Below are positions 30,195 through 41,542 of a stretch of 64,000 nt of DNA, piece by piece. A model generated the notes under the pieces. That model saw only the letters and a list, made by a program, of their open reading frames with translations, was not told the origin of the DNA and did no database searches. The position numbers and the translations under genes are program-made. Where the stretch lies: contig NZ_JAPFRE010000015.1 in NCBI RefSeq assembly GCF_026183735.1, forward strand, positions 259,914 to 323,913. Reading direction: 5' to 3'. The first letter of the stretch is position 1; every line of letters begins with the position of its first letter. Origin of the DNA: Alteromonas sp. ASW11-130. GTDB taxonomy: Bacteria > Pseudomonadota > Gammaproteobacteria > Enterobacterales > Alteromonadaceae.

Positions 30195-33023
30195 ATGGAT
30201 AAAATCGACGTTCGCGGGGCTCGCACCCACAATTTAAAAAATATCGATTTAACCCTTCCGAGGGACAAGTTGGTAGTTATCACCGGCTTATCCGGTTCAG
30301 GTAAGTCCTCACTCGCATTTGACACCCTTTATGCGGAAGGCCAGCGGCGTTATGTAGAGTCACTTTCAGCCTACGCTCGGCAATTTCTATCCATGATGGA
30401 AAAGCCTGACGTTGATCATATTGAAGGTCTCTCGCCCGCTATTTCTATTGAGCAGAAATCAACTTCGCATAACCCACGTTCAACCGTAGGTACGATAACC
30501 GAGATATACGACTATTTACGCTTAATGTTTGCCCGAGTGGGTACCCCCCGGTGCCCAGACCATGACACGCCACTTGATGCACAGACCGTTAGCCAAATGG
30601 TAGACAAGGTGCTGGCAATGCCGGAAGGCAGCAAACTGATGTTGTTAGCTCCTGTCGTGGAAGATCGTAAAGGGGAACACGTAAAGGTATTACAAAACCT
30701 GGCGACTCAGGGATACATCCGCGCGCGAATCGACGGCGAGGTTTGCGATCTATCCGATCCCCCACCCCTGGATTTACACAAAAAACATACTATCGAAGTC
30801 GTGGTAGACCGCTTTAAAGTACGCGACGATTTACAACTGCGATTGGCTGAATCATTTGAAACTGCTTTAGAGTTAGCCCATGGCAATGCAAAAATCGCTA
30901 ATATGGACGAGCCGGAAGCGGAAGAAATTATTTTTTCCGCAAACTTTGCCTGCCCGCTTTGTGGATATAGTTTAAGTGAATTGGAGCCGCGTCTATTCTC
31001 GTTTAACAACCCCGCGGGTGCTTGCCCTACTTGCGATGGATTGGGCACACGACAATTTTTCGACCCTGCGCGAGTAGTCAGTAACGCAGAGTTAAGTTTA
31101 ACTGGTGGGGCTATTCGCGGTTGGGATAAGCGTAGTTATTACTATTACCAGATGCTCCAGGCTGTGGCAGAACAATACGACTTTGATCTGACCAAACCCT
31201 TTCAATCACTTTCTGACAAAGCGCGGGATGTGGTGTTATATGGTTCCAAAGGCAAATCCCTTAAGTTCAAATATATTAACGACCGCGGCGATGTGATGGA
31301 GCGCAAACACCCTTTTGAAGGGGTGATACCTAATATGGAACGCCGCTACCGCGAAACTGAGTCTAACGCGGTGCGAGAAGAGTTGGCTAAGTATTTAAGT
31401 CAACAGCACTGTAGTGCCTGCGAGGGTTCGCGGCTAAGATTGGAAGCGCGCAATGTATTTTTACAGGACACGACCCTGCCGACAATTACTGAAATGTCGA
31501 TTGCCGCGGCGTACGATTTCTTTGCCAATCTCAACCTTACTGGGCAAAAAGGCCAAATAGCGGAAAAGATTTTGAAGGAAATTCAGGACCGTCTGCGTTT
31601 TCTTATCAACGTTGGATTGAACTACCTGTCAATGTCACGCAGTGCAGACACACTGTCGGGCGGCGAAGCACAGCGCATTCGCTTAGCCAGTCAAATTGGT
31701 GCAGGTTTAGTGGGTGTCATGTATGTGCTGGATGAGCCTTCTATCGGCTTGCATCAGCGTGACAACGAACGTTTGCTGAAGACGCTTACGCACCTACGTG
31801 ACTTAGGTAATACCGTACTGGTTGTTGAACACGATGAAGATGCTATCCGTGAAGCTGACTACATTGTTGATATAGGCCCTGGGGCCGGCGTCCATGGGGG
31901 CGAAATCATTGCCCAGGGACAACTAGAAGATATTTTGAGCAGTGAGCATTCACTTACGGGGAAATATTTATCGGGCAGAGAGAAAATCGAAGTACCTGCA
32001 AAACGAACAAAATTCGATAAAAAGAAAGTTATAACCTTAACAGGCGCGACTGGAAATAACCTGGATGAAGTAGAGTTAACCATCCCAGTGGGCTTAATGA
32101 CGTGTGTCACCGGTGTGTCTGGATCTGGAAAATCTACTCTCATAAACGACACTTTCTACAAAATTGCTCATCGTGAATTAAACAAAGCCACAACTTCAGA
32201 ACCCGCACCCCACAAAGATATTAAGGGCCTGGATCAGCTCGATAAAGTAGTCGACATTGATCAAAGTCCAATTGGCCGCACACCGCGCTCAAATCCTGCC
32301 ACTTATGCGGGTATTTTCACCCCAATTCGTGAGCTATTTGCTGGCACTCAGGAGGCACGTTCAAGAGGGTATAAAGTAGGGCGTTTCAGTTTTAACGTTA
32401 AAGGCGGACGATGTGAAGCGTGTCAGGGAGACGGGGTAATTAAAGTTGAAATGCATTTCTTACCTGACGTGTATGTACCGTGCGACGTGTGTAAAGGTAA
32501 ACGCTATAACCGCGAAACGCTTGAAATTCAGTATAAGGGCAAAAATATCAACGAAGTGCTGGATATGACAGTGGAAGATGCCAGAGCCTTCTTTGACGCC
32601 ATTCCGTCTATCGCGCGCAAACTGCAAACCTTAATAGATGTTGGTTTATCCTATATTAAACTAGGTCAGGCCGCGACCACACTTTCAGGGGGTGAAGCGC
32701 AAAGAGTTAAGCTTGCAAGAGAGCTATCCAAACGCGATACAGGGCAAACATTGTATATTCTAGATGAACCGACAACCGGCCTACACTTTCACGACATTAA
32801 ACAGTTACTTGCAGTATTACACCGTTTACGTGACCATGGTAATACCGTAGTGGTTATCGAGCACAATCTGGACGTAATCAAAACTGCGGACTGGATCGTT
32901 GATCTAGGACCAGAAGGAGGTTCGGGCGGTGGCCGAATTATCGCAACGGGCACGCCTGAAGAGGTAGCCGAATCGAAGGTTTCGCACACAGGACACTTTT
33001 TAAAGCCACTTTTGAGCCGTTAA
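30195..33023 (+). CDS. uvrA: Excinuclease ABC subunit UvrA
   Basis: 942 aa (E. coli 940). Damage-recognition ATPase of nucleotide excision repair. Two ABC cassettes are complete: Walker A GLSGSGKS and GVSGSGKS, signature LSGGEAQR twice, Walker B VLDEPS and ILDEPT. The zinc-binding Cys clusters CPLCGYSL and CEACQGDG / CDVCKGK are intact. The ATG at 30195 matches E. coli [13 protein letters not shown]; an in-frame TTG 21 nt upstream was rejected. It is divergent from yajR. No convincing LexA box is visible, only a degenerate one near 30133-30148. Confidence 0.98.
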   Translation: MDKIDVRGARTHNLKNIDLTLPRDKLVVITGLSGSGKSSLAFDTLYAEGQRRYVESLSAYARQFLSMMEKPDVDHIEGLSPAISIEQKSTSHNPRSTVGTITEIYDYLRLMFARVGTPRCPDHDTPLDAQTVSQMVDKVLAMPEGSKLMLLAPVVEDRKGEHVKVLQNLATQGYIRARIDGEVCDLSDPPPLDLHKKHTIEVVVDRFKVRDDLQLRLAESFETALELAHGNAKIANMDEPEAEEIIFSANFACPLCGYSLSELEPRLFSFNNPAGACPTCDGLGTRQFFDPARVVSNAELSLTGGAIRGWDKRSYYYYQMLQAVAEQYDFDLTKPFQSLSDKARDVVLYGSKGKSLKFKYINDRGDVMERKHPFEGVIPNMERRYRETESNAVREELAKYLSQQHCSACEGSRLRLEARNVFLQDTTLPTITEMSIAAAYDFFANLNLTGQKGQIAEKILKEIQDRLRFLINVGLNYLSMSRSADTLSGGEAQRIRLASQIGAGLVGVMYVLDEPSIGLHQRDNERLLKTLTHLRDLGNTVLVVEHDEDAIREADYIVDIGPGAGVHGGEIIAQGQLEDILSSEHSLTGKYLSGREKIEVPAKRTKFDKKKVITLTGATGNNLDEVELTIPVGLMTCVTGVSGSGKSTLINDTFYKIAHRELNKATTSEPAPHKDIKGLDQLDKVVDIDQSPIGRTPRSNPATYAGIFTPIRELFAGTQEARSRGYKVGRFSFNVKGGRCEACQGDGVIKVEMHFLPDVYVPCDVCKGKRYNRETLEIQYKGKNINEVLDMTVEDARAFFDAIPSIARKLQTLIDVGLSYIKLGQAATTLSGGEAQRVKLARELSKRDTGQTLYILDEPTTGLHFHDIKQLLAVLHRLRDHGNTVVVIEHNLDVIKTADWIVDLGPEGGSGGGRIIATGTPEEVAESKVSHTGHFLKPLLSR

Positions 33024-33045
33024 TAATAGAGGGAAAAGTATAACA

Positions 33046-33459
33046 ATGACAAATCGCCCCTTGGAAACATCGTTTGATGTTCGCTTTTATGAAACTGATG
33101 CCTTGGCGCATGTAAGTAATACGGTAATCGTTGGCTGGTTTGAGGCCGCACGTGAACCTGTATTTAAAATGTTCACACCCACGCTGGATTTGAAAAACTG
33201 GCCTCTTATTCTCGCCAGTTATCAGGTGGATTTTCACGCGCAAATTTTTTACGGGCGACCTGTTTCGGTAAAGACGTATATTAGCCGTATTGGGAATAGC
33301 TCTTTTGATGTATTTCAAGAGCTTTGGCAAAACGAAAATAAATGTGCTTCCGGCACCACTACTATGGTGCATTTTGATTACAAAAATCAGCAAACGTGCG
33401 CCATCCCAGATGAAGTCCGCAGTGCGTTAGCCTCCCACTTATTGGAGAAGGATGCATGA
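33046..33459 (+). CDS. Acyl-CoA thioesterase, YbgC/4HBT hotdog family
   Basis: 137 aa, one hotdog domain. The catalytic-region motif RFYETDALAHVSNTVIVGWFEAARE is the YbgC/4-hydroxybenzoyl-CoA thioesterase pattern with the catalytic Asp. It likely hydrolyses short- or medium-chain acyl-CoA in the cytosol. It starts 22 nt after uvrA and overlaps the next gene by 4 nt, so it is probably co-transcribed with both. Confidence 0.88.
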   Translation: MTNRPLETSFDVRFYETDALAHVSNTVIVGWFEAAREPVFKMFTPTLDLKNWPLILASYQVDFHAQIFYGRPVSVKTYISRIGNSSFDVFQELWQNENKCASGTTTMVHFDYKNQQTCAIPDEVRSALASHLLEKDA

Positions 33460-34172
33460 GTGAAGAGCAATGTGATTTTATCGAAGTTATAGATGATGTG
33501 CTTTCTGTTGAGTTATGTAACGAGATCATTTCAGCCTTTGAGAAAAGCCCTAACCTGGCTGCGGGCAGAACGGGTGGGGGTGTGGATACTGATAAAAAGA
33601 AGAGTTCCGATGTATCCTTCAGCGAACAGCCTGAATTTAAAGAATTGTTCCCACAAGTTATGCAAAAAACAGGAGAACAACTCCTTCGCTATATGGAAAA
33701 ATACTATTTCGCCTTAGTCGGCCCGATTGGACTCACCGTACGGCATCCAACTACTGGAGAAGCGGTTAAACTGACTGGCGATAATTTCGAAGAGGTAGGT
33801 AAGCCCAATTTAGCAAATTTACTCAATTACTTGTTTCGAGTCGGAGAAATTAACGCGCAACGCTATCGAGCGAATGAAGGGGGATATCCTTACTGGCATT
33901 CAGAGGTATATCCCCAATTGCCCCACAATGATGCGCTGCATCGTACCTTACTATTTATGTTCTATCTAAATGATGTAGAAGAAGGTGGCGAGACTGACTT
34001 CTATTATCAGAAGCGCTCAATAAAGCCCAAAGCCGGTAGAATGGTTATTGCCCCGGCAGGATTCACTCATACGCATCGGGGACAAAAACCAAAAAATCAG
34101 GATAAGTATATTCTTACCTCGTGGATGCTATTTAATCGTGCAGAGGCAATCTATACTGCCGCTAAATCGTAA
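33456..34172 (+). CDS. 2-oxoglutarate/Fe(II) oxygenase, prolyl 4-hydroxylase-like
   Basis: 238 aa. The double-stranded beta helix has an iron-binding HxE (His148-Ser-Glu150 in YWHSEVYPQ) where most relatives have HxD, the distal His207 in THTHRG, and Lys217 of KYILTSW for 2-oxoglutarate. The order and spacing fit the P4H-like fold. An EEGGETDFYY segment is also conserved in the family. The substrate is unknown. The start overlaps the thioesterase stop by 4 nt (ATGA), so the two are coupled. Confidence 0.82.
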   Translation: MSEEQCDFIEVIDDVLSVELCNEIISAFEKSPNLAAGRTGGGVDTDKKKSSDVSFSEQPEFKELFPQVMQKTGEQLLRYMEKYYFALVGPIGLTVRHPTTGEAVKLTGDNFEEVGKPNLANLLNYLFRVGEINAQRYRANEGGYPYWHSEVYPQLPHNDALHRTLLFMFYLNDVEEGGETDFYYQKRSIKPKAGRMVIAPAGFTHTHRGQKPKNQDKYILTSWMLFNRAEAIYTAAKS

Positions 34173-34401
34173 AATAGTAAGTACACACTTATGGAATTTT
34201 CTGGTCGTCGCATGCGCATAATGAAGAGCAAAGCGGGGAGACCAAAAAAGGATAGCCTCTAGAACACGCTGAAAAATTGCCGGCGCAGAGGGCAAGAGGA
34301 GGCTTCCAGTCACTGCGTCGACAATTTAATTTTGTCCATACTTACAGCAAATCTTATCAAGATACCTTGACTGAAATGTCATAAATACCTGCTTCTTTTT
34401 A

Positions 34402-34428
34402 TGAGCGGATTACGCCAACCCGCTCATA
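34402..34428. repeat. Inverted repeat after the chemotaxis receptor gene
   Basis: ATGAGCGG and CCGCTCAT arms with a loop of about 10 nt lie roughly 10 nt after the receptor stop (minus strand). No T tract follows on either strand, so it may be an RNA stability hairpin rather than a true terminator. Confidence 0.45.
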
Positions 34429-34436
34429 AACAAACA

Positions 34437-36056
34437 TTAATATTTAAATTGTTGCATGATACGGGCGAAATCTTTTGCCAAGTGTTCCAATGACTGGCTA
34501 ACACCTGCAAGCTTTTCTGCGCTTTCAGCAGTATCATCAGTGCGACGATTAATATCCTCCACATTAGCTGATATTCTCTTCGCGACGTCTTGCTGTTCAC
34601 CCGTGGCGCTGGCAATTTGATCGTTCATTCTGGTGATGCGAGAAATCGTATCGTTGATAACCGTCAAGCTACTTCCTGCTTTATTGGCTTCCTCAACGCT
34701 CGAGCCAGCTAATTCTGTCCCCCGTCCCATTACAGTCACCGCCGATCTGGCCGCATTTTGTAATTGTTCAATGGTATGCTGAATTTCTTCTGTGGATTGC
34801 TGGGTACGCGAAGCAAGTGTTCTGACTTCGTCTGCAACCACTGCAAAACCACGACCTTGTTCACCAGCACGTGCAGCCTCAATCGCCGCATTCAGCGCTA
34901 ACAAATTAGTTTGTTCCGCAATACCTTTGATTACATCTAGAACAACACCTACCTGGTTGGAATCGTCCTCTAGCTTGCGAATAACTTCAGCGGTCTCCTG
35001 TACCGACGCCGCTAGGTTTTGAATACTGGTAACGGTTGAATTGACTACCCGTTGTCCATCACTGGACGCATTAGAGGCATCTGATGCAGCATCGGCTGCA
35101 TCCGCAGCACTACTGGCGACTTCGTTCACGCTACTGGTTAAGTTATCAACCGCATGTTTCGTTTCTTCAGCTGAGCGTTGCTGAGCATCAATAGTAGTGC
35201 GGGTATGGCCTGACACCTCATTAAGATTTTTCGCAAGATCTGACAAAGGTTTAGATGACTGACCTATATCTTTTACGACACCTTGCAGTTTAGCGACAAA
35301 TTGATTAAACCAGTGCACCAACTCACCAATCTCATCTTTGTTTTTGGTCTGAATACGGACTGTTAAGTCGCCATCTTCTTGCGCAATGTCGCGCAGAGAG
35401 TTTACTACTTCAGTCACACCGCCACGCAGATTACGTACGATGGGAAAGGCTGTGGCAAACAGCAGTATAGTAGTGATAACACCCATTACTATACCTACCA
35501 TAATGAGTGAGCGCGCAGCCTCATTAGATTCATCAACTGCTTCTTCAAATGCTGCATGACGTGCCTGGCTGAAGTTTTCCAATCGGGTGGTCGTAGTTTC
35601 AAATCTCTCATTCATCTCGACGCTTTGCTGGGCCAGCTTGCTAAAATCGGCCGTGCCCCCCACCATCGATTCGCTAACTCTGTAAGCCAGCGTATAGTAC
35701 TCATTAAAATTCGAAAGAATACTATTTGCTTCCGAATTTAACGCGGGGTTAACCTGAGCAATATAATTTAATTCCTCACGTGTGATCTCTGCAAGCTGAT
35801 TAGCGCGTTGCAATGACTCTTCGTCACCCGTAGTCACCGCGCTACTCAGTGTATCGCGCACGTTTTTCATATTAAATAGCGCTTCACGGGAGTGGTTTAG
35901 CGCAGGGAACTGTACACCACGCGCGTCTTCCAGCAAACGAACATTGTCTAAAGCCGTATTGGATGTAATAACCAAGTACAATACAAATGCAATCGTACTA
36001 ATTATTGGTATCAAATATAACTTTTGTGCAATCGATAGTCGGTTGAGAAAATTCAT
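34437..36056 (-). CDS. Methyl-accepting chemotaxis protein
   Basis: 539 aa. TM1 at about residues 13-32, a helical periplasmic sensor of about 150 residues, TM2 at 183-205, a HAMP domain, and a long coiled coil whose tip is the invariant [34 protein letters not shown] hairpin (given here as its [15 protein letters not shown] and [12 protein letters not shown] parts). No CheR-docking NWETF pentapeptide is at the C-terminus. The ligand is unknown. It stands alone, away from che genes. Confidence 0.93.
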   Translation of the reverse strand: MNFLNRLSIAQKLYLIPIISTIAFVLYLVITSNTALDNVRLLEDARGVQFPALNHSREALFNMKNVRDTLSSAVTTGDEESLQRANQLAEITREELNYIAQVNPALNSEANSILSNFNEYYTLAYRVSESMVGGTADFSKLAQQSVEMNERFETTTTRLENFSQARHAAFEEAVDESNEAARSLIMVGIVMGVITTILLFATAFPIVRNLRGGVTEVVNSLRDIAQEDGDLTVRIQTKNKDEIGELVHWFNQFVAKLQGVVKDIGQSSKPLSDLAKNLNEVSGHTRTTIDAQQRSAEETKHAVDNLTSSVNEVASSAADAADAASDASNASSDGQRVVNSTVTSIQNLAASVQETAEVIRKLEDDSNQVGVVLDVIKGIAEQTNLLALNAAIEAARAGEQGRGFAVVADEVRTLASRTQQSTEEIQHTIEQLQNAARSAVTVMGRGTELAGSSVEEANKAGSSLTVINDTISRITRMNDQIASATGEQQDVAKRISANVEDINRRTDDTAESAEKLAGVSQSLEHLAKDFARIMQQFKY

Positions 36057-36146
36057 TGATTACCTGTTTTTTAGTTTGGCTAACTTAAATGCTTATCACT
36101 AAACTTATTATATATATCTAGTAATATCCAAAACTTTTTTTTCACA

Positions 36147-36620
36147 TCAAAAAGGCGCGACAACTTGTCCTTCTAGTCGGTAACCCACAGACGCTATTTC
36201 ACCAGCCCATCCTTCGGTAGATAGTAAACCCGTTACCCAAATAGCATCTGATAAGTTCTCTATCGGCACGCCTTCCGCAAACTTAACATAAACAATCTGA
36301 TTTGAAGGCGGCGGTGGGACATGAATACAGGCTCCAAAATAAGGAACCAAAAGAAATTCAGTGGTGAGTTCAGCGGTTCCCTCAAGCGGTACAACGAAAC
36401 CGGGGATTTTAACCACTTTACCGTCGTATTTAGATACCACGGGCGCATTAGGCTGTAATTGCGCCATACTGTTATCATGCGATACGGCGGGCGCTTGCAT
36501 GGGATTAAACCCGGCTGGTACCAAATCTTCCCAGTAAACTTCAATGGGTTCTTCTGCAGTTGCACGAACTGAAAATGCAGATAACGTGATAAATAACAAA
36601 ATCTGAATACATGATTTCAT
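36147..36620 (-). CDS. DUF3299 periplasmic protein
   Basis: 157 aa. A signal peptide (residues 1-22, ending near RATA) precedes a small domain with the DUF3299 pattern: YWEDLVPAGF, GKVVKIPGFVVPLE, EFLLVPYFGACIHVPPPP and TEGWAGEIASVGYRLEG. The GACIH-PPP segment is strongly conserved in the family; its role is unknown. The start has GGAG 6 nt upstream. A longer reading would begin inside the ppa terminator, so it was rejected. It is 72 nt after ppa on the same strand but is separated by that terminator. Confidence 0.82.
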   Translation of the reverse strand: MKSCIQILLFITLSAFSVRATAEEPIEVYWEDLVPAGFNPMQAPAVSHDNSMAQLQPNAPVVSKYDGKVVKIPGFVVPLEGTAELTTEFLLVPYFGACIHVPPPPSNQIVYVKFAEGVPIENLSDAIWVTGLLSTEGWAGEIASVGYRLEGQVVAPF

Positions 36621-36630
36621 ATTTTTCTCC

Positions 36631-36664
36631 AAAAACAAAAAGGGCTCGCATTTAACGAGCCCCT
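36631..36664 (-). terminator. Rho-independent terminator of ppa
   Basis: Minus-strand stem GGGCTCG / CGAGCCC with a 7-nt loop (plus-strand arms 36642-36648 and 36656-36662), followed by TTTTTGTTTTT. It begins about 30 nt after the ppa stop. Confidence 0.88.
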
Positions 36665-36692
36665 TCACATTTAGCAAACCAAAGTTTGATGA

Positions 36693-37226
36693 TTAGCCGT
36701 TTTGCTTTTCGCGCTCAACACTTGCATTGATTTCCGCTTTAGCCGCTTCAGCACCGTCCCAACCGTCAATTTTAACCCATTTACCTGGCTCAAGATCTTT
36801 ATAGTGAGAGAAGAAATGCTCAATTTGTTGAAGCAGTAGTTCCGGCAAATCATTTACGTCATGCACGTTGCGATAAATAGTAGATAATTTATCAACGGGT
36901 ACGGCGATAACTTTTGCGTCTTTGCCCGACTCATCAGTCATATTAAGGACACCCACAGGGCGACACTTAATCACTGAGCCTGACAATAAAGGAAAAGGCG
37001 TTACTACCAATACGTCGACCGGATCTCCATCTTCAGACAAGGTATTGGGCACATAACCATAGTTGGTTGGATAATGCATGCAAGTCGCCATGAAGCGGTC
37101 CACATACATAGCGCCAGTGTCTTTATCGACTTCGTATTTAACCGGATCAGCCTGCGCTGGAATTTCGATGATAACATTCACTTCTTCAGGTACATTTTTA
37201 CCTGCTGGAACGTTGCTTAAACTCAT
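36693..37226 (-). CDS. ppa: Inorganic pyrophosphatase, family I
   Basis: 177 aa (E. coli 176). Hydrolyses pyrophosphate to phosphate, pulling biosynthetic reactions forward. The active-site signature [10 protein letters not shown] with metal-binding Asp residues is intact, as are [16 protein letters not shown] and NYGYVPNT. The C-terminal [16 protein letters not shown] is the usual family end. It has its own terminator and lies downstream of fbp on the same strand, a pairing that links two phosphate-ester enzymes of central metabolism. Confidence 0.97.
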   Translation of the reverse strand: MSLSNVPAGKNVPEEVNVIIEIPAQADPVKYEVDKDTGAMYVDRFMATCMHYPTNYGYVPNTLSEDGDPVDVLVVTPFPLLSGSVIKCRPVGVLNMTDESGKDAKVIAVPVDKLSTIYRNVHDVNDLPELLLQQIEHFFSHYKDLEPGKWVKIDGWDGAEAAKAEINASVEREKQNG

Positions 37227-37320
37227 TGATAAGTTTCCTTTATTTTAGACGTAATAATAAACCGCACAGTATAAGACTATTAAGTCAAAATACAAAGCCG
37301 GTTTACTGCAGCGAATGCTA

Positions 37321-38301
37321 TTAAGACTCGTGCTTCGCGTAGTAACTCAAACACGCCTCAATCTCTTCTTTCGAACCTAACAAAGTGGGTACACGCTGGT
37401 GAATTTCACTTGGCATTACTTCCATAATGCGCCCGTGTCCTGTGTTAGCCAAGCCACCTGCTTGTTCCATCAAGAAAGCCATGGGATTAGCTTCGTAGAG
37501 TAAACGTAATTTACCCGGCTTCGATGGATTTCGCTTGTCGAACGGGTACATAAATATTCCCCCCCGACACAGTACGCGATGAATATCGCCCACCATCGCC
37601 GCTACCCACCGCATATTATAGTCTTTACCTCGAGGTCCTTCGGTGCCAGCCAACAGATCCCCGATATATTCTTGCACGGGCGCCTCCCAATGACGTTGAT
37701 TAGACGTGTTAATGGCGAATTCTTTAGTTTGTTCCGGCACTTGAATATTAGGATGGGTTAACAGAAAACCACCATGGGTCTTATCTAACGTGTATAGATG
37801 CGTGCCGCGGCCTGTGGTCATCGCTAACATCGTTGATGGCCCGTATAATACGTACCCTGCCGCGACCATTTGCGTTCCAGGCTGGAGGAATGCAGAAGGG
37901 TCATCGGCTTCCATCCACTGGGGGGCATGCGTGATCGAGAAGATGGTACCAATAAGGCTGTTAATTTCGGTATTTGACGAACCGTCTAGCGGGTCAAAAC
38001 TTACCAGATACTTGCCTTCAGGATTGCAAGGAACGACGTCATCTTCTTCCTCAGAGGATATTGCTTTGACATAGCCCGATTCACGCAATGTATCTTTTAA
38101 AATCTGGTTAGAAATAACATCCAGTTTTTTCTGTGTTTCGCCTTGTACATTCTCACTTAGAGTAGAGCCCAAAACACCCGCTAATGCGCCTTGACTAACA
38201 CGAAAAGAGATTTCTTTACACCCGGCTAAAAGCGTACGGATAAGTAAAATAAGTTCGAGCGGGGCACCGTCTTTTTGTAACTGCGAATTAAGTCGTTTCA
38301 T
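37321..38301 (-). CDS. fbp: Fructose-1,6-bisphosphatase class 1
   Basis: 326 aa (E. coli 332). Gluconeogenic enzyme forming fructose 6-phosphate. The metal-binding SSEEEDD, the [11 protein letters not shown] catalytic signature and the substrate-binding [17 protein letters not shown] segment are present. It stands about 95 nt upstream of ppa on the same strand and is divergent from mpl; fbp next to mpl/ppa is also the arrangement in E. coli. Confidence 0.97.
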   Translation of the reverse strand: MKRLNSQLQKDGAPLELILLIRTLLAGCKEISFRVSQGALAGVLGSTLSENVQGETQKKLDVISNQILKDTLRESGYVKAISSEEEDDVVPCNPEGKYLVSFDPLDGSSNTEINSLIGTIFSITHAPQWMEADDPSAFLQPGTQMVAAGYVLYGPSTMLAMTTGRGTHLYTLDKTHGGFLLTHPNIQVPEQTKEFAINTSNQRHWEAPVQEYIGDLLAGTEGPRGKDYNMRWVAAMVGDIHRVLCRGGIFMYPFDKRNPSKPGKLRLLYEANPMAFLMEQAGGLANTGHGRIMEVMPSEIHQRVPTLLGSKEEIEACLSYYAKHES

Positions 38302-38560
38302 AGTGTGCTACAGCCTTTATCAATTTTTGTAGGGTAAATCAGCGATCACATTGCGTAGTATAATTTTTTTTAGATAACGTAATTTAGCTGATCATCGATT
38401 AATCTGCCGACCTAAGCAATTTGCTTCGTGTTAATAGGCATTGACTAATTGGGCACTAATTGTACCCGCGAAAAAGATTGAAAGGAAATCTGAGTTGTAT
38501 ATCAACACATCGAGTCGCTTCTGGTAGAGTATATTGAAGAAAAAGTTATATGAAGATCCT

Positions 38561-39928
38561 ATGCACGTTCATATTTTAGGCATTTGTGGAAGTTTTATGG
38601 GTGGTATAGCCGCCATCGCTAAATCTCTAGGTCATACCGTCACCGGTTCGGATCAAAACGTGTACCCCCCTATGAGTACACAACTGGCAAACTTAGGTAT
38701 TACATTGACAGAGGGCTTCGATGAAGCGCAGTTTAATCCTGTTCCTGATGTTGTCATCGTGGGTAATGCCCTATCGCGAGGGAACCCAGCCGTTGAGTAT
38801 GTACTGAATCGGAATATTCCTTACATCAGCGGACCGCAATGGTTGCTTGAAAACGTACTGCAAGACCGTTGGGTGATAGGCATTTCTGGTACTCACGGTA
38901 AAACCACCACCAGCAGTATGGTGGCGTGGTTATTGGAGTATGCCGAATTAAACCCCGGCTTTTTGATAGGCGGAGTTCCACAGAACTTCGGCATTTCGGC
39001 GCGGCTGGGTGAGAGCCCGTTTTTTGTTATTGAAGCCGACGAATATGATAGTGCGTTTTTTGATAAGCGCGCTAAATTCGTGCACTATCATCCACGTACA
39101 CTGGTTATTAACAACTTAGAGTTTGACCATGCCGATATTTTTGCCGACCTGGCCGCAATTCAAACGCAGTTTCACCACTTAGTTAGAACCGTACCCGGTA
39201 ACGGCTTAATTATATCGCCTTCCCACAGTCAACCGATTAATGAGACGTTGGTCCGCGGCTGTTGGAGTTCGCAACAGTTTTCCGGCAAACACTGGCAGTA
39301 CGAATTAATAAACTCTGACGGCAGTGCTTTTACAGTTCGCCACAACGATAAGCCTGTTGGAGAAGTTCATTGGGATTTGCTTGGTCTGCATAATGTGGAG
39401 AATGGATTGATGGCGATTGCCGCAGCGCATCACGCCGGGGTAACCGTTACCGACGCAGTTAACGGACTAGCGCAGTTTAAAAACGTTAAGCGCAGATTAG
39501 AGGTGCGAGGGACCATTAACGGGGTCACCGTATATGACGATTTCGCCCACCACCCTACCGCTATACAGTTAACCTTGCAGGGATTACGCGAAAAGGTGGG
39601 CGAGCAACGTATATTTGCCGTATTAGAACCGCGTTCTAATACCATGAAAATGGGTCATCACAACACGCAACTTGTTGCATCTTGGCAACAGGCTGATCAT
39701 ACACTGCTGTTGGAACCAAAAGGCCTGCAATGGTCTTTGGCTGAATTAGCATCAACCAGTACATCAGATGCAATATGCTTTGACGATGTCAGCATGATCA
39801 TTGATTATTTACTTCAGCATGCAAAAAGCGGCGACCATATCCTGATCATGAGTAATGGCGGGTTCGATAATATTCACCGCCGATTGCTTAACGCCTTGCC
39901 CACCAGAACGGAAAAATCAGATGACTAA
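38561..39928 (+). CDS. mpl: UDP-MurNAc:L-Ala-gamma-D-Glu-meso-DAP ligase (murein tripeptide recycling)
   Basis: 455 aa (E. coli 457). Reattaches the recycled tripeptide to UDP-MurNAc. The Mur-ligase ATP loop [11 protein letters not shown], the [12 protein letters not shown] motif and the [10 protein letters not shown] segment are conserved; the N-terminus [15 protein letters not shown] matches the family, which fixes the ATG at 38561 rather than a TTG nine codons earlier. Its end overlaps ubiX by 8 nt. Confidence 0.96.
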   Translation: MHVHILGICGSFMGGIAAIAKSLGHTVTGSDQNVYPPMSTQLANLGITLTEGFDEAQFNPVPDVVIVGNALSRGNPAVEYVLNRNIPYISGPQWLLENVLQDRWVIGISGTHGKTTTSSMVAWLLEYAELNPGFLIGGVPQNFGISARLGESPFFVIEADEYDSAFFDKRAKFVHYHPRTLVINNLEFDHADIFADLAAIQTQFHHLVRTVPGNGLIISPSHSQPINETLVRGCWSSQQFSGKHWQYELINSDGSAFTVRHNDKPVGEVHWDLLGLHNVENGLMAIAAAHHAGVTVTDAVNGLAQFKNVKRRLEVRGTINGVTVYDDFAHHPTAIQLTLQGLREKVGEQRIFAVLEPRSNTMKMGHHNTQLVASWQQADHTLLLEPKGLQWSLAELASTSTSDAICFDDVSMIIDYLLQHAKSGDHILIMSNGGFDNIHRRLLNALPTRTEKSDD

Positions 39929-40532
39929 CCCAACCATCACATTAGCCATCACGGGCGCTTCCGGCGCGCCATACGCATTGAGACTGCTGGAATCATTATT
40001 GGCCGCAAAATGTACGGTACACCTGCTTATTTCATCCGCCGCCAAGGTTGTTTTCGCTACCGAAGAAAATTTGCAGCTGCCGGGACGGCCAGATCAGATT
40101 AAAACGCTATTTATTGACAAATATCACTGTAATGAAGATCAACTTTACGTTTACGGCAAGGAAGAATGGTTCTCTCCGGTAGCGTCGGGGTCAGCCGCGC
40201 CGAAAACCATGATTGTATGTCCCTGCTCTACTGGTACGCTTTCTTCTATTGCGGTCGGGGCGAGTGACAACCTAATAGAAAGAGCAGCAGACGTTGTATT
40301 AAAAGAACGTGGACAGCTTATTGTCGTACCTCGGGAAATGCCATTATCATCCATTCACCTCGAAAATATGCTTAAACTGTCGCAACTGGGCGCAACCATT
40401 ATGCCAGCTGCGCCTGGTTTCTATCATCAGCCTCAGTCCATCATGGATCTCGTTGATTTTGTCGTCGCCAGAATACTAGATCACATTGGAATAGACCAAT
40501 CGCTAATGCCTCGCTGGGGCTACCAACGTTAA
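39921..40532 (+). CDS. ubiX: Flavin prenyltransferase UbiX
   Basis: 203 aa. Makes the prenylated FMN cofactor used by UbiD in ubiquinone synthesis. The FMN-binding [14 protein letters not shown] and the [12 protein letters not shown] and [15 protein letters not shown] segments are typical. The ATG at 39921 lies inside the end of mpl (8-nt overlap), suggesting coupling; mpl and ubiX share a transcript in several relatives. It is followed 10 nt later by the nuclease gene. Confidence 0.95.
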   Translation: MTNPTITLAITGASGAPYALRLLESLLAAKCTVHLLISSAAKVVFATEENLQLPGRPDQIKTLFIDKYHCNEDQLYVYGKEEWFSPVASGSAAPKTMIVCPCSTGTLSSIAVGASDNLIERAADVVLKERGQLIVVPREMPLSSIHLENMLKLSQLGATIMPAAPGFYHQPQSIMDLVDFVVARILDHIGIDQSLMPRWGYQR

Positions 40533-40542
40533 GGGAAAACTA

Positions 40543-41337
40543 ATGCCAAAACTAACACAACGCATTTTCATTGCATCGTTAACTTCTGTCTGCCTTTTTA
40601 CCTCTTCACTTGTGATGGCATGGGGGCAGACAGGCCATAGAGTAACGGGGGCGATTGCCGAGCATTATTTGTCAAACGAAGCCAAATCGGCTGTTGAAGC
40701 GCTTTTACCCAACGAATCTCTGGCTGAAGCATCCACCTGGGCAGATGAAATGCGTTCTAACCCGGACGAATTCTGGCAAAGAACAGCGACCCCCTGGCAC
40801 TATGTAACTATTCCTGGCGATAAAACCTATCAACAAACCGGCGCACCAAAACAAGGTGATGCATTTACAGCCCTTCAGTATTTTCGCCAATTACTAACAA
40901 GCCCCACCAGCTCCGCTAGAGAGAAACAAAAAGCGTTGCGTTTTATTGTGCATATTATTGGCGATCTTCACCAACCCCTACACGCAGGTAACGGCAATGA
41001 TAAAGGGGGCAATGATATAAAAGTACGCTTCTTCTGGAATGATTCTAATTTGCACAGGGTATGGGACTCACAAATGCTAGAGCAAAGAAAATTGTCTTAC
41101 ACCGAATGGACTGAGTGGTTATTGCAAAAAATTAGCGATACTGATCGTGACCAGTGGCGTGACACCAATCCGCAAACATGGATTGATGAGAGTGTGGCCA
41201 TTCGCAAAACTATCTACCCTAAGGACGCTAATAACATGAACTACGATTATCTTTATGAGCATATTCCTACGGTAAAAAAGCGTCTGCAGCAGGCAGGGGT
41301 AAGAATTGCTGCTTACCTTAACGAAGTATTTAAATAA
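40543..41337 (+). CDS. Secreted S1/P1-type nuclease
   Basis: 264 aa. A signal peptide is cleaved probably after Ala26, leaving a new N-terminal Trp27 in WGQTGHR; in P1 nuclease this Trp is a zinc ligand, so the start and cleavage site support each other. Other zinc-site motifs are STWADE, WHYV, HIIGDLHQPLHAG and HRVWDS. It degrades single-stranded DNA and RNA outside the cytoplasm, probably for phosphate or nucleoside supply. It is last in the mpl-ubiX-nuclease unit and is followed by a strong terminator. Confidence 0.93.
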   Translation: MPKLTQRIFIASLTSVCLFTSSLVMAWGQTGHRVTGAIAEHYLSNEAKSAVEALLPNESLAEASTWADEMRSNPDEFWQRTATPWHYVTIPGDKTYQQTGAPKQGDAFTALQYFRQLLTSPTSSAREKQKALRFIVHIIGDLHQPLHAGNGNDKGGNDIKVRFFWNDSNLHRVWDSQMLEQRKLSYTEWTEWLLQKISDTDRDQWRDTNPQTWIDESVAIRKTIYPKDANNMNYDYLYEHIPTVKKRLQQAGVRIAAYLNEVFK

Positions 41338-41346
41338 TCCATTCAG

Positions 41347-41371
41347 AAAAGGGGCCAACGGGCCCCTTTTT
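41347..41371 (+). terminator. Rho-independent terminator after the S1/P1 nuclease gene
   Basis: GGGGCC-AACG-GGCCCC stem (arms 41351-41356 and 41361-41366), preceded by AAAA and followed by TTTTT. It begins 10 nt after the stop. Confidence 0.9.
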
Positions 41372-41542
41372 ACATAACTAAGTTCATTCGTAACCCTTGT
41401 TAGGACGAGGCTCTAAGCTTGGACGTTTCCAATTGTAGCTAAATAGACGTCAAGGATAGGAGTGGGTGTAATTCGGACTATGTCAGCGTTAGTTGAGTCT
41501 GGTGATGCCAAATTGGCGCGGCCAGGGTAACCTCAATTAAAG
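41372..41542. other. Noncoding stretch downstream of the nuclease terminator
   Basis: About 170 nt, and 416 nt up to the hybrid kinase if the small doubtful reading frame at 41543 is not a gene. I see no tRNA, strong hairpin or recognisable protein fragment here. Confidence 0.5.
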
